The notes: generated by a model from the letters alone, not told the origin. 32,310 bases of DNA from Streptomyces sp. CB01881 (GCF_002953255.1 NZ_CP026498.1:8162101-8194410), one strand, 5' to 3'; counted from the first letter of the stretch, positions 6,781 to 14,166 are shown. Made by a program: numbers and translations.

Positions 6781-8862
6781 GTGCCTATGCCGACTGACCT
6801 TCCGAAACGCATCCTTATCGGGCGTGCGCTACGCAGCGACAAGCTCGGGGAAACGCTGCTCCCCAAGCGCATCGCGCTGCCCGTCTTCGCCTCGGACGCG
6901 CTCTCCTCGGTCGCGTACGCGCCCGAGGAGATCCTGCTGACGCTCTCCCTCGCGGGTGCCTCGGCCATCCACTTCTCATGGCAGATCGGCGTCGTCGTCG
7001 CCATCGTGATGCTCGCGGTGGTGGCCTCGTACCGGCAGAACGTCCATGCCTATCCGAGCGGCGGTGGCGACTACGAGGTCGCCACGGTCAACCACGGCGC
7101 CAACTCCGGCCTCGTGGTCGCCAGCGCGCTGATGGTCGACTACATCCTCACCGTGGCGGTCTCCACCACGTCCGGGGTGGCCAACGTGGTCTCGGCGGTG
7201 CCCGCGCTGCGCGGCCACGAGCTGACCCTCTCGGTGGTCGTGGTCATCCTGCTGATGGGCATGAACCTGCGTGGCGTCCGCGAGTCCGGCAGCGCGTTCG
7301 CCGTCCCGACGTACGCCTTCATGATCGGCGTGGTCGGCATGGTGGTGTACGGCGTGGTCCGGCACTTCGGGTTGGGGCAGGACATGCCCGCCGAGAGCTC
7401 CGGCTTCCACCTCCAGCCCACCCCCGGCAACGAGTCGCTGGCCGGCTTCGCAATGGTGTTCCTGCTGCTCAAGGCGTTCTCCTCGGGCTGTGCGGCGCTC
7501 ACCGGTGTCGAGGCGATCTCCAACGGCGTGCCGGCCTTCCGCAAGCCGAAGAGCAAGAACGCGGCGACCACCCTGCTGATGATGGCGTCGATCGCCGTCG
7601 TGATGTTCATGGGCATCATCTGGCTGGCCCGCCTCACCGGCGTCCAGATGGCCGAGGACCCCGCCCAGCAGCTCGTCGGCGCGGGCGGCGACTACCACCA
7701 GAAGACCGCGCTCGCCCAGATCAGCGAGGCCGTCTTCTCCAACTTCACGCCCGGCTTCTACTTCGTCGCCGCCGTCACCGGCCTGATCCTGGTGCTGGCC
7801 GCCAACACCGCCTTCAACGGCTTCCCGGTGCTCGGCTCGATCCTCGCCCAGGACCGCTACCTGCCGCGCCAGCTGCACACCCGCGGCGACCGGCTGGCCT
7901 TCTCCAACGGCATCATCCTGCTGGCACTGGCCGCGATCCTGTTCATCATCGCGTTCGACGCCGACCCGACCCGGCTGATCCAGCTCTACATCGTCGGCGT
8001 CTTCGTCTCCTTCAACATGAGCCAGTCCGGCATGATCCGGCACTGGACCAGGGAGCTGCGCAGCGAGACCGACCCGGCCAAGCGCCGCCACATGCAGCGC
8101 AGCCGGGCGATCAACACCTTCGGCCTGGTGATGACCATGGCCGTGCTGATCGTCGTCCTCGCCACCAAGATCAGCCACGCCTGGATCGCCATCGCCACGA
8201 TGGTCGTGCTGTTCGTGATGATGAAGGCGATCCGCCGCCACTACGACCGGGTCTCCGACGAGCTGGTCGCCGCCGAGGAGCCGGACGACGTGGTGCTGCC
8301 CACCCGGGTGCACGCCATCGTCCTGGTCTCCAAGCTGCACAAGCCCGCCCTGCGCGCCCTGGCCTACGCACGGCTCGCCCGCGCCCACACGCTGGAGGCC
8401 GTCACCGTCAACGTCGACCCGGCGGACACCGCGGCGCTGCGCCGGGAGTGGGACGAGCGCGGCATCGAGGTGCCGCTCAAGGTGCTGGACTCGCCGTTCC
8501 GCGAGATCACCGGGCCGGTCCTGGACTACGTCAAGAACCTGCGCCGCAGCAGCCCGCGCGACGTGGTCTCGGTCTACATCCCGGAGTACGTGGTCGGCCA
8601 CTGGTACGAGCACCTGCTGCACAACCAGAGCGCGCTGCGGCTCAAGGGGCGGCTGCTCTTCAAGCCCGGTGTGATGGTGACCTCGGTGCCGTGGCAGCTG
8701 GAGTCCTCCGAACGGCGCAAGCCGCAGAAGGCCTGGTCGGCGCCGGGCGCGGTCCGGCGTGGTGAGCCCCGGGCGCCGAAGGCCGTAAAGTCGAAGGTCT
8801 CCGGTACGCCGGACGGTACGACCGCCGCCTCCGCTGACAGCAGCAAGGACTCCTCCCAGTGA
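6781..8862 (+). CDS. KimA-like K+/H+ symporter (APC superfamily)
   Basis: Integral membrane permease, 693 residues, closely resembling Bacillus subtilis KimA, a high-affinity K+ importer of the KUP/APC fold. Shared signatures run the whole length: SDALSSVAYAPE (D39, Y46, the positions of the KimA K+-site Asp and Tyr), SYRQNVHAYPSGGGDY, MVDYILTVAVS, FLLLKAFSSGCAALTGVEAISN, NTAFNGFPVLGSILAQDRYLPRQ, GDRLAFSNGIILL and LYIVGVFVSFNMSQSGM. There are about twelve membrane segments in 30-500, then a cytosolic USP-like domain (~520-650) with LHNQSALRLKGRLLF, as in KimA. The last ~50 residues are a Lys/Pro/Ser-rich tail. Databases usually call this family 'amino acid permease'; K+ import is favoured here by the KimA-like motifs and flanking ceoBC. 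The stop overlaps the next gene (GTGA). Start GTG 6781 or ATG 6787; the open frame further upstream lacks coding character. Confidence 0.88.
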   Translation: MPMPTDLPKRILIGRALRSDKLGETLLPKRIALPVFASDALSSVAYAPEEILLTLSLAGASAIHFSWQIGVVVAIVMLAVVASYRQNVHAYPSGGGDYEVATVNHGANSGLVVASALMVDYILTVAVSTTSGVANVVSAVPALRGHELTLSVVVVILLMGMNLRGVRESGSAFAVPTYAFMIGVVGMVVYGVVRHFGLGQDMPAESSGFHLQPTPGNESLAGFAMVFLLLKAFSSGCAALTGVEAISNGVPAFRKPKSKNAATTLLMMASIAVVMFMGIIWLARLTGVQMAEDPAQQLVGAGGDYHQKTALAQISEAVFSNFTPGFYFVAAVTGLILVLAANTAFNGFPVLGSILAQDRYLPRQLHTRGDRLAFSNGIILLALAAILFIIAFDADPTRLIQLYIVGVFVSFNMSQSGMIRHWTRELRSETDPAKRRHMQRSRAINTFGLVMTMAVLIVVLATKISHAWIAIATMVVLFVMMKAIRRHYDRVSDELVAAEEPDDVVLPTRVHAIVLVSKLHKPALRALAYARLARAHTLEAVTVNVDPADTAALRREWDERGIEVPLKVLDSPFREITGPVLDYVKNLRRSSPRDVVSVYIPEYVVGHWYEHLLHNQSALRLKGRLLFKPGVMVTSVPWQLESSERRKPQKAWSAPGAVRRGEPRAPKAVKSKVSGTPDGTTAASADSSKDSSQ

Positions 8863-10589
8863 CCCGCAACACCCCGTCCCGCTCCCACGGCTCGTCCGGT
8901 TCGTCCGGCGGCTCCGGCAAGGGCTCAGCCAAGGGCGCCCGCAAGGGCGGCGCCGGCAAGCCCGGGCAGGTCGCCCGGCCGCGCTGGGGCAAGCCCGTCC
9001 GCCCGGCCGCCACCGACCGCGAGGGCTTCACCGCGCAGACGGCGCCGCTCGCGCCGGCGGAGCGCGCCCCGGAGCCGGAGCAGACCGAGCGCGCCGAGCG
9101 CCCGGCGCGTGCCGAGCGCCCCGCGCGCGGAGAGCGGCCGGCCTCCGCCGGCGCGCCGCGCCAGGACAAGGCCAAGGCCGGGGCCGGGGCCGGGGACCGT
9201 CCGCGCAAGCAGACCGTCCGCCCGCCGAAGGCGCTGCGCCCCACCCGCGCCCCGCGCCCCGAGGCGGCCCCCCGGGGCCCCGGCGGTGACCCGCTGGTCG
9301 GCGAGCGCTACGAGGTCGAGGTCGGCCCGGTCGCGCACGGCGGCGGGCACTGCGTGGCCCGGCACGAGGGCCGCGTGCTGTTCGTCCGGCACACGCTGCC
9401 CGGCGAGAAGGTCGTCGCGCTGGTCACCGAGGGCACCACCAAGTCGCGCTTCCTGCGCGCCGACGCGGTGGAGATCCTGGAGCCCGCCAAGGACCGGATC
9501 ACCCCGCCGTGCCCGTTCGCCGGGCCCGGCAAGTGCGGCGGTTGCGACTGGCAGCACGTCACCCCCGGCGGGCAGCGCAAGCTCAAGGTGCAGGTGCTCA
9601 CCGAGCAGCTGGCCAAGCTGGCCGGCCTGACCCCGGCCGAGGCGGGCTGGGACGGCAGCGTCGAACCGGTCGGCGGCAAGCTCCCGGCCGGGCAGGTGCC
9701 GGCCTGGCGCACCCGGATGCAGTACGCGGTCGACCAGGAAACCGGCAAGGTCGGCCTGCGCAAGCACCGCTCGCACGACATCCAGCCGGTGGACCGGTGC
9801 CTGATCGCCGCCGAGGGCGTCAGCGAGCTGGGCATCGAGTCCCGCGACTGGCCGGGCGTCGCCACCGTCGAGGTGATGGCCTCCGCGGGCTCCTCCGACC
9901 GCCAGGTCGTGCTGACCCCGGTCCCGGGCGCGCAGCTGCCGCTGGTCGAGCTGGACAAGCCGGTGTCGATCGCGCGGATCGACGAGCACGACAACATCCA
10001 CAAGGTGCACGGCCGCTCCTTCGTGCGCGAGCGCGCGGCCGGCCGGACCTGGCGGGTCAGCAACGGCGGCTTCTGGCAGATCCACCCCGAGGCCCCGGAC
10101 ACCCTGGTCGACGCCGTCCTGGACGGCCTCGACCCGCAGTGGGGCGAGAACGCGCTCGACCTGTACTGCGGCGTCGGCCTCTTCGCCGGCGCACTGGCCG
10201 ACCGGGTCGGCGAGGACGGCGCGGTGCTCGGCATCGAGTCGGCCAAGCAGGCCGTGGTCGACGCCCGGCACAACCTGGCCGCGCTGGACAACGTGCAGAT
10301 CGAGTGCGACCGGGTCGAGACGCTGCTGCCGCGCACCGGCATCGCGTCCACCGACCTGATCGTCCTCGACCCGCCGCGGGCCGGCGCCGGGCGCGAGACC
10401 GTCGCCCACCTGGCCGGCCTCTCGGCCCGCCGGATCGCCTACGTCGCCTGCGACCCGGCGGCCCTGGCCCGGGACCTCGCCTTCTTCCGCGAGGGCGGCT
10501 ACCGCCCGGTCTCGCTGCGCGCCTTCGACCTGTTCCCGATGACCCACCACTTCGAGTGCGTGGCGATCCTGGAGCCGGTCGGCGAGTAG
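8859..10589 (+). CDS. TRAM-domain class I SAM-dependent RNA m5U methyltransferase (TrmA/RlmD family)
   Basis: Probable 5-methyluridine methyltransferase acting on rRNA or tRNA, 576 residues. The first ~140 residues are a basic, Ala/Arg/Lys/Gly-rich extension. A TRAM domain follows (about 145-205: GERYEVEVGPVAHGGGHCVARH). Four cysteines in the arrangement of the RlmD Fe-S cluster are present: C218, C226, C229 (CPFAGPGKCGGC) and C314. The catalytic domain has SNGGFWQIHPEA, the SAM motif LDLYCGVGLFAG, LDPPRAGAGRE, nucleophile Cys531 (YVACDPAALARDL) and general-base Glu566 (HHFECV). All expected catalytic residues are intact. Translation starts at GTG 8859 inside the kimA-like stop codon, so the two are coupled. 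M. tuberculosis Rv2689c has the same position. Target base unknown. Confidence 0.9.
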   Translation: MTRNTPSRSHGSSGSSGGSGKGSAKGARKGGAGKPGQVARPRWGKPVRPAATDREGFTAQTAPLAPAERAPEPEQTERAERPARAERPARGERPASAGAPRQDKAKAGAGAGDRPRKQTVRPPKALRPTRAPRPEAAPRGPGGDPLVGERYEVEVGPVAHGGGHCVARHEGRVLFVRHTLPGEKVVALVTEGTTKSRFLRADAVEILEPAKDRITPPCPFAGPGKCGGCDWQHVTPGGQRKLKVQVLTEQLAKLAGLTPAEAGWDGSVEPVGGKLPAGQVPAWRTRMQYAVDQETGKVGLRKHRSHDIQPVDRCLIAAEGVSELGIESRDWPGVATVEVMASAGSSDRQVVLTPVPGAQLPLVELDKPVSIARIDEHDNIHKVHGRSFVRERAAGRTWRVSNGGFWQIHPEAPDTLVDAVLDGLDPQWGENALDLYCGVGLFAGALADRVGEDGAVLGIESAKQAVVDARHNLAALDNVQIECDRVETLLPRTGIASTDLIVLDPPRAGAGRETVAHLAGLSARRIAYVACDPAALARDLAFFREGGYRPVSLRAFDLFPMTHHFECVAILEPVGE

Positions 10590-10595
10590 CCGGAC

Positions 10596-10664
10596 GACGG
10601 CCGACAGACGCCAGGGAGGCGGCACCCGGAACCCCGGGTGCCGCCTCCCTGGCGTCCGGCCGTC
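10596..10664 (+). terminator. Strong two-part terminator hairpin
   Basis: An inner perfect 23-bp stem (10607-10629 and 10634-10656, loop aacc) is extended by an outer 8-bp stem (10596-10603 with 10657-10664), separated by a 3-nt bulge on the 5' side. It begins 7 nt after the methyltransferase stop and lies between convergent genes, so it can also stop transcripts of the minus-strand gene at 10696. Confidence 0.93.
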
Positions 10665-10695
10665 GGGGGGCCGGGATGCTGGTGAGTGGTGCCGC

Positions 10696-10893
10696 TCAGC
10701 GCAGGTTCTGTTCCTCTTCCTCCGCGCTGTGCGGCAGGGAGACGCCGTGCTGGGCGGCGAGCCGGAGCAGCCCGGCGATGCGGCCCTCGTACGCCTGGAC
10801 GCCGTCGGCGTCGCCGTCGGCCCGCGCGGCGGCGAGGTCCTTACGGGCCTGGTCGAGCTGCTCGCGCAGCTCCTGGTCGAACATGGCTGTCAT
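10696..10893 (-). CDS. Small hypothetical protein, charged and helical
   Basis: A 65-residue protein (MTAMFDQELREQLDQARKDL.. to ..SAEEEEQNLR) that I do not recognise. It is rich in Glu, Gln, Ala and Leu, with heptad-like spacing over residues 5-45 that suggests an amphipathic helix or short coiled coil, and a very acidic end. No membrane segment or cysteine is seen. ATG 10893 is chosen over the much longer open frame because a perfect GGAGG lies 6 nt upstream; a plausible promoter lies a further 50-80 bp upstream. It stands alone, tail to tail with the RNA methyltransferase gene. Confidence 0.75.
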   Translation of the reverse strand: MTAMFDQELREQLDQARKDLAAARADGDADGVQAYEGRIAGLLRLAAQHGVSLPHSAEEEEQNLR

Positions 10894-10945
10894 TGCCGGC
10901 CTCCACACCGGTCGGTGCCGCTCCAGGGAATGCTCGGGGCAGTTC

Positions 10946-10974
10946 AGAATCTCGGAAGGTGAAGAACTCTTCAA
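10946..10974 (-). promoter_or_regulatory. Putative promoter of the small minus-strand gene
   Basis: On the minus strand, TTGAAG (-35, 10974-10969) and GATTCT (-10, 10951-10946) are separated by exactly 17 bp, giving a leader of about 45 nt to ATG 10893. The -35 overlaps the dyad TGAAGAACTCTTCA (10960-10973, 6-bp arms), which could be an operator. Confidence 0.45.
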
Positions 10975-11027
10975 GTCTCGCTCCTCAGGGCGGTTCCGCA
11001 GGCCTCCCCGCGCCGGTTCGTGGGGGT

Positions 11028-11104
11028 GGTTCCGGTGGGTGGTCTCGGTGGGTGGTTCCGGTGGCTGGTCCCGGTGGGTGGTGCGGCGGCTGGTCCCGTC
11101 GGGG
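11028..11104 (+). repeat. 13-bp tandem repeat, six degenerate units
   Basis: Units of the type GGTTCCGGTGGGT repeat head to tail at 11028, 11041, 11054, 11067, 11080 (12 bp) and 11092. The G runs on the plus strand could form quadruplex-like structure. The repeats fill the 408-bp gap between the small minus-strand gene and the ribbon-helix-helix gene, and no gene is visible here. Frames crossing it read as Pro/Thr/His-rich nonsense. Confidence 0.75.
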
Positions 11105-11265
11105 AGGGCGGATGCCGCCGTTCGGGACGATGCCGGTGGCGCGGGCGCGCCGGGCCGTTCGACCCGGCGGGCTCCCGGGGGTTCGCGGCCGTGCGGCAGG
11201 GGCATGGCCCAGGAGAGCCGTGGCCCGCGGCCGGGGAAGGGGCGTACGAGGGCCTGAGTGCGCCC

Positions 11266-11294
11266 TTGTTGTGCTAGCACTTCGGCGCTAGCTT
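11266..11294 (+). promoter_or_regulatory. Promoter and paired palindromic operator of the RHH/Fic-like operon
   Basis: -35 TTGTTG (11266-11271) and -10 TAGCTT (11289-11294) are separated by an optimal 17 bp. Within and beside the spacer lie two GCTAGC cores (11273-11278 and 11287-11292), 14 bp apart; the first is inside the perfect 10-bp palindrome GTGCTAGCAC (11271-11280) and the second overlaps the -10. This is the layout expected for autorepression by a ribbon-helix-helix antitoxin binding tandem palindromes. The start codon ATG 11302 follows the -10 by 7 nt, so the mRNA is probably leaderless. Confidence 0.75.
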
Positions 11295-11301
11295 GAGGGG
11301 C

Positions 11302-11538
11302 ATGGGTAAGAAACAGCTGAACGTCCGGGTGGACGCCACCACCGCGGAGATGGCCCGGGAACGGGCGGAGCAGCAGGGGATCAGCATGAACCAGTACATC
11401 GAGCGCCTGGTCCAGCAGGACATGGGCGAGGCCGGGCGGGCGTTCGTCGACGCCGCCGCGCAGTTCATGAAGGAGTACGAGACGGCGTTCCTGGCCGAGT
11501 TCGGTGACGCGGCCGACCTCCAGGACGTGCGCCGTTGA
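11302..11538 (+). CDS. Ribbon-helix-helix (HicB/Arc-CopG type) antitoxin-like regulator
   Basis: A 78-residue protein with an N-terminal ribbon-helix-helix fold: strand KKQLNVRVDAT, helix TAEMARERAEQQ, turn GIS, helix MNQYIERLVQQDM. The C-terminal half (EAGRAFVDAAAQFMKEYETAFLAEFGD) is helical and probably binds the partner toxin. Such proteins are often annotated in streptomycetes as 'HicB-family antitoxin', although the partner here is Fic-like rather than HicA. ATG 11302 is preferred over the in-frame TTG 11293 because it lies 7 nt after the -10 box. The stop overlaps the next gene's TTG start (TTGA at 11535-11538), the coupling expected of a toxin-antitoxin pair. Confidence 0.85.
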   Translation: MGKKQLNVRVDATTAEMARERAEQQGISMNQYIERLVQQDMGEAGRAFVDAAAQFMKEYETAFLAEFGDAADLQDVRR

Positions 11539-11957
11539 ACCTGGAGGTCGACCTCTCGTGGCTGCTCATGACCGCAGAGCAGTACACGCCCGGTGACCCG
11601 CAGGTCACCGACTACGGATCGCTGCTCGCGGCGGTCTCCCGCCACCAGGCCGAGATCTTCGACATCGCCGTCTACCCCGAACCGCAGGACCGCGCCGCCG
11701 CCCTGATGCACCAGCTGATCCGGGTGCCGGCCCTGGAGAAGACCAACGAGCTGTTCGCCACCGCCGTCGCCTACGCCTACCTGGTGGCCAGCGGCTGCAC
11801 GGTCGCCACCACCGCCCGCGAGGTGCGCAGCCTCGCCCGGGCCATCCGCGAGGGGCGGCTCGGCGTGTCCGGCGTCGCCGAGCGGCTGGCGGCGTGGGTG
11901 GTGGACGAGGCCGAGGGCGAGGGCGTCAGCGGCGAGGAGGACGAGGACTCGGACTGA
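11535..11957 (+). CDS. Fic/Doc-like protein with degenerate catalytic motif (putative toxin component)
   Basis: A 140-residue protein paired with the upstream ribbon-helix-helix gene. The whole Doc-like frame can be aligned (…RAAALMHQLIRVPALEKTN… then FATAVAYAYLVASG), matching the Fic helix pair where Doc has the catalytic loop HxFx(D/E)(A/G)NKR. Here the loop reads P-A-L-E-K-T-N-E-L: Asn is kept, but the catalytic His and basic Lys/Arg are gone. AMP- or phosphoryl-transfer is therefore unlikely, and the protein may have another role. The C-terminus is highly acidic (EAEGEGVSGEEDEDSD). Translation starts at TTG 11535 inside the previous stop. Streptomycete annotation often names this family 'fic family toxin'. 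Function uncertain. Confidence 0.75.
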   Translation: MNLEVDLSWLLMTAEQYTPGDPQVTDYGSLLAAVSRHQAEIFDIAVYPEPQDRAAALMHQLIRVPALEKTNELFATAVAYAYLVASGCTVATTAREVRSLARAIREGRLGVSGVAERLAAWVVDEAEGEGVSGEEDEDSD

Positions 11958-11993
11958 GTCCGCCGCCCCGGCCCGACGGACGGAGCAGGCCGG

Positions 11994-12863
11994 TCACGCC
12001 CCGTTCTGGGCGGGCTCGGCGATCAGGGCCGTGGCGAACGGGCGGAAGCCGGCCCGGCGGTAGATCCGGGCGACGTCCTCGTCGGCGGCGGACAGGAACA
12101 CCGTCCGCACGCCGTTGGCCCGCGCGTGCGCGACCAGCGCCGCCGTGACCGCGAGGCCGAGCCCCTGCCGACGTGCCGACGGCAGGGTGCCGACGCCGGC
12201 CACCTCGGTGACCTGGCCGACCGGGTTGTGCTGGCCCGCGCAGAGCACCGAGCCGTCCCGGACGGCCGCGGCGAGCACGGTCTTCCCGGCGGTGATCCGC
12301 TCGGCGACCCGTGCGGCCGAGCCGTCCGCCGCCGCCTTGCGGGCCGCGACGGCCAGCTCGTCGAGCCCTGCGGTGCCCGTGGCGGTGCCCGGCTCACCGA
12401 AGGCCAGATGCGGCACGGCCACTGCAGTCGCCAGCTCCGGGGCGTCGGCGGCCAGGATCCGGACCTCCACGCCCTCGGGCGACGCCGGCGTCGCCCCGGC
12501 CGGCTCGTCGTCCGGACCGAGCACCAGCAGCGGGTGCTCGTGCACCGTCAGCCCGGCCTCCTCCACCGCCGCGCGCAGCTGCGGGTCGTGCTCGGCCACC
12601 CACTCGAAGGCCTGCGGCTGGCCCAGCTCGCGCTGGCGGTCCAGTACCCGGCGGACGTCCTCGGCGGTGGCGGCCGGACCGGAGTGGCCGAGCGTCGGAC
12701 GGGCGTAGTACGGCCAGCCCTGGCCGTCGCGGACGAACAGGGTCAGCGGACCGAAGTCCTCGACGCGGGCCGCGGAACGGGGGACGGCGTCGTAGTACTG
12801 CTCGATCCCGGAGAGGAGGTCGGGGAGGGCGCGGCGGGCGGTTTCAAGATCGTCAGAGGTCAC
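11994..12863 (-). CDS. GNAT family N-acetyltransferase (two-domain)
   Basis: A protein of about 289 residues. The C-terminal ~110 residues form a clear GNAT domain: AGQHNPVGQVTEVAGVGTLPSARRQGLG (acetyl-CoA pyrophosphate loop RRQGLG), LAVTAALVAHARANGVRTVFLSAADEDVARIYRRAGFRP. The N-terminal half is a diverged domain with DFGPLTLFVRDGQGWPYYARP, VRRVLDRQRELGQPQAFEWVAEHDP and a GNAT-like helix, so this is probably a double-GNAT protein. Substrate unknown. GTG 12863 is preferred because AGGA lies 8 nt upstream; ATG 12872 is the alternative, and the longer frame to 13007 reads through repeats. It is convergent with the Fic-like gene and divergent from the ATP-grasp operon. Confidence 0.85.
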   Translation of the reverse strand: MTSDDLETARRALPDLLSGIEQYYDAVPRSAARVEDFGPLTLFVRDGQGWPYYARPTLGHSGPAATAEDVRRVLDRQRELGQPQAFEWVAEHDPQLRAAVEEAGLTVHEHPLLVLGPDDEPAGATPASPEGVEVRILAADAPELATAVAVPHLAFGEPGTATGTAGLDELAVAARKAAADGSAARVAERITAGKTVLAAAVRDGSVLCAGQHNPVGQVTEVAGVGTLPSARRQGLGLAVTAALVAHARANGVRTVFLSAADEDVARIYRRAGFRPFATALIAEPAQNGA

Positions 12864-12910
12864 GCCGTGCATCCTGGCAGGCCCGTCGTGGACCTGCCAC
12901 CGTTTTGCGT

Positions 12911-12950
12911 CGACGGGCCGTCCGTCACCCCTGCCGACGGGCCGTCCGTC
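12911..12950. repeat. Two 16-bp direct repeats containing a dyad, in the divergent GNAT/ATP-grasp region
   Basis: CGACGGGCCGTCCGTC occurs at 12911-12926 and again at 12935-12950, 24 bp apart (nearly 2.3 helical turns). Each unit contains the dyad GACGGGCCGTC. A third, diverged copy follows at about 12957. They lie upstream of the GNAT gene and could bind a regulator; that is inference. The rest of the 12873-13143 gap shows no gene and no clear promoter hexamers. Confidence 0.55.
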
Positions 12951-13143
12951 GCCCGCCGTCGGCCGTCCGCCCGGCCGCCCGCCCACCGCCGGGCGGGGCC
13001 CGGGCATTTCGGACCGATTGTTGCCGAATGCTTACAGGCCGGGCGATCTTGTGTGCAGACGCCATGGCATTCTGGGGCCTTTACAGCTCTGCCGGACGCG
13101 AACGGCGGACGTCCGCGCTGGCGAGGAGGGGGAAGACAGGCTC

Positions 13144-14166
13144 ATGAGGCTCTGCTTTCTGGTCGAGGAGCACTACCGGCACGACGGCATGCCGCTCGAC
13201 GTGGTACGCCAACTCACCGCGTGGGGACACCGGGTGGACGTGCTGCGCCCCGGGAACTCGCTGATGGCGATCTCCGAGGCCGTCCGGGCCGGAAGCCACG
13301 ACGCCTGGGTGCTCAAGACCGTCTCCGGCGGCCCCGGCCTCACCCTCCTGGAGGCGGCCGCCGCCGTCGGCCTCACCACCGTCAACGACGTCCGGTCCAT
13401 CCGCGGCGTCCGTGACAAGGCGCTCGCGGCGGTGATCGCGCGCACCCGCGGCCTGCCCGTCCCGGTCACGTACGCGGCGGCCCGCTGGGAACGGCTCGCG
13501 GAGATCCCCGCGTCCGAGTACCCGCTGGTGGTCAAGCCCGCCGACGGCAGCTCCGGGCGGGCCGTCCGGCTCGTCCCCACCCCCGACCACCTCGTCGGAC
13601 TCGGTCCCCTGCTCGCCGGTGAGGGCCTGCTGATCGCCCAGCCCTACGTGCCCAACTCCGGCACCGACCTCAAGGTGTACTGCGTCGACGGCGAGCTGTA
13701 CGCGACCGAGCGCTGCTCGCCGCTGCACCCCGAGCAGGGCGTGCGCGAGCGGCAGGTGCCGCTCCCCACCGAGGTGGCGCGGATCGCCGGGCAGGTGGGG
13801 GAGGTCTTCGGGCTCGACCTGTACGGCGTGGACGTGCTGCTCGGCCCGGACGGCCCGGTGATCGTGGACATCAACGACTTCCCCAGCTTCCGCCAGGTGC
13901 CGGACGCGGTGGCCCGGGTCTCCCGCGCCGTGCTGCGGCTGGCCCGCACCGGGACGGCGGTCTCGGCGCCGGCGGGCGTGTCGGCGGCTTCGGCGGTGTC
14001 GGTGCCGGCGGGCGTGTCGGCCGTCGCGGCCGTGCCGGTGTCGTCGGCCGTCGCGGCCGTGTCGGTGCCCTCGGTGCCGGAGCCGGTGCGGCTTCCCGCT
14101 CAGGGCGCCGGGGTCGGCGTGGGCGGGGCCGGGTTCGTCACCGGCGGCATGGGCGGGACGATATGA
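13144..14166 (+). CDS. ATP-grasp ligase (RimK/ITPK-like), first of a tandem pair
   Basis: A 340-residue protein. The N-terminal pre-ATP-grasp domain (MRLCFLVEEHYRHDGMPLD) is followed by the ATP-grasp fold: RGVRDKALAAVIARTRGLPVPVT, the Lys/Gly-rich loop VVKPADGSSGRAVRLV (binds ATP), IAQPYVPNSGTDLKVYCVDGELYATER, and the metal-binding end GLDLYGVDVLLGPDGPVIVDINDFPSF. This resembles RimK-type amino-acid ligases and also inositol-phosphate kinases (ITPK), whose last motif is similar (DINxFP); the substrate cannot be told. The last ~65 residues are a Val/Ala/Ser repeat tail. ATG 13144 is chosen because the fold begins there and a GGAGGGGGAAGACAGG tract precedes it. It overlaps the second ATP-grasp gene by 4 bp (ATGA). 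Confidence 0.87.
   Translation: MRLCFLVEEHYRHDGMPLDVVRQLTAWGHRVDVLRPGNSLMAISEAVRAGSHDAWVLKTVSGGPGLTLLEAAAAVGLTTVNDVRSIRGVRDKALAAVIARTRGLPVPVTYAAARWERLAEIPASEYPLVVKPADGSSGRAVRLVPTPDHLVGLGPLLAGEGLLIAQPYVPNSGTDLKVYCVDGELYATERCSPLHPEQGVRERQVPLPTEVARIAGQVGEVFGLDLYGVDVLLGPDGPVIVDINDFPSFRQVPDAVARVSRAVLRLARTGTAVSAPAGVSAASAVSVPAGVSAVAAVPVSSAVAAVSVPSVPEPVRLPAQGAGVGVGGAGFVTGGMGGTI

Noticed and set aside
10696..11280. Long 194-residue version of the small minus-strand protein
   Set aside because: The extra N-terminus reads through 13-bp repeats, while a perfect GGAGG precedes ATG 10893.
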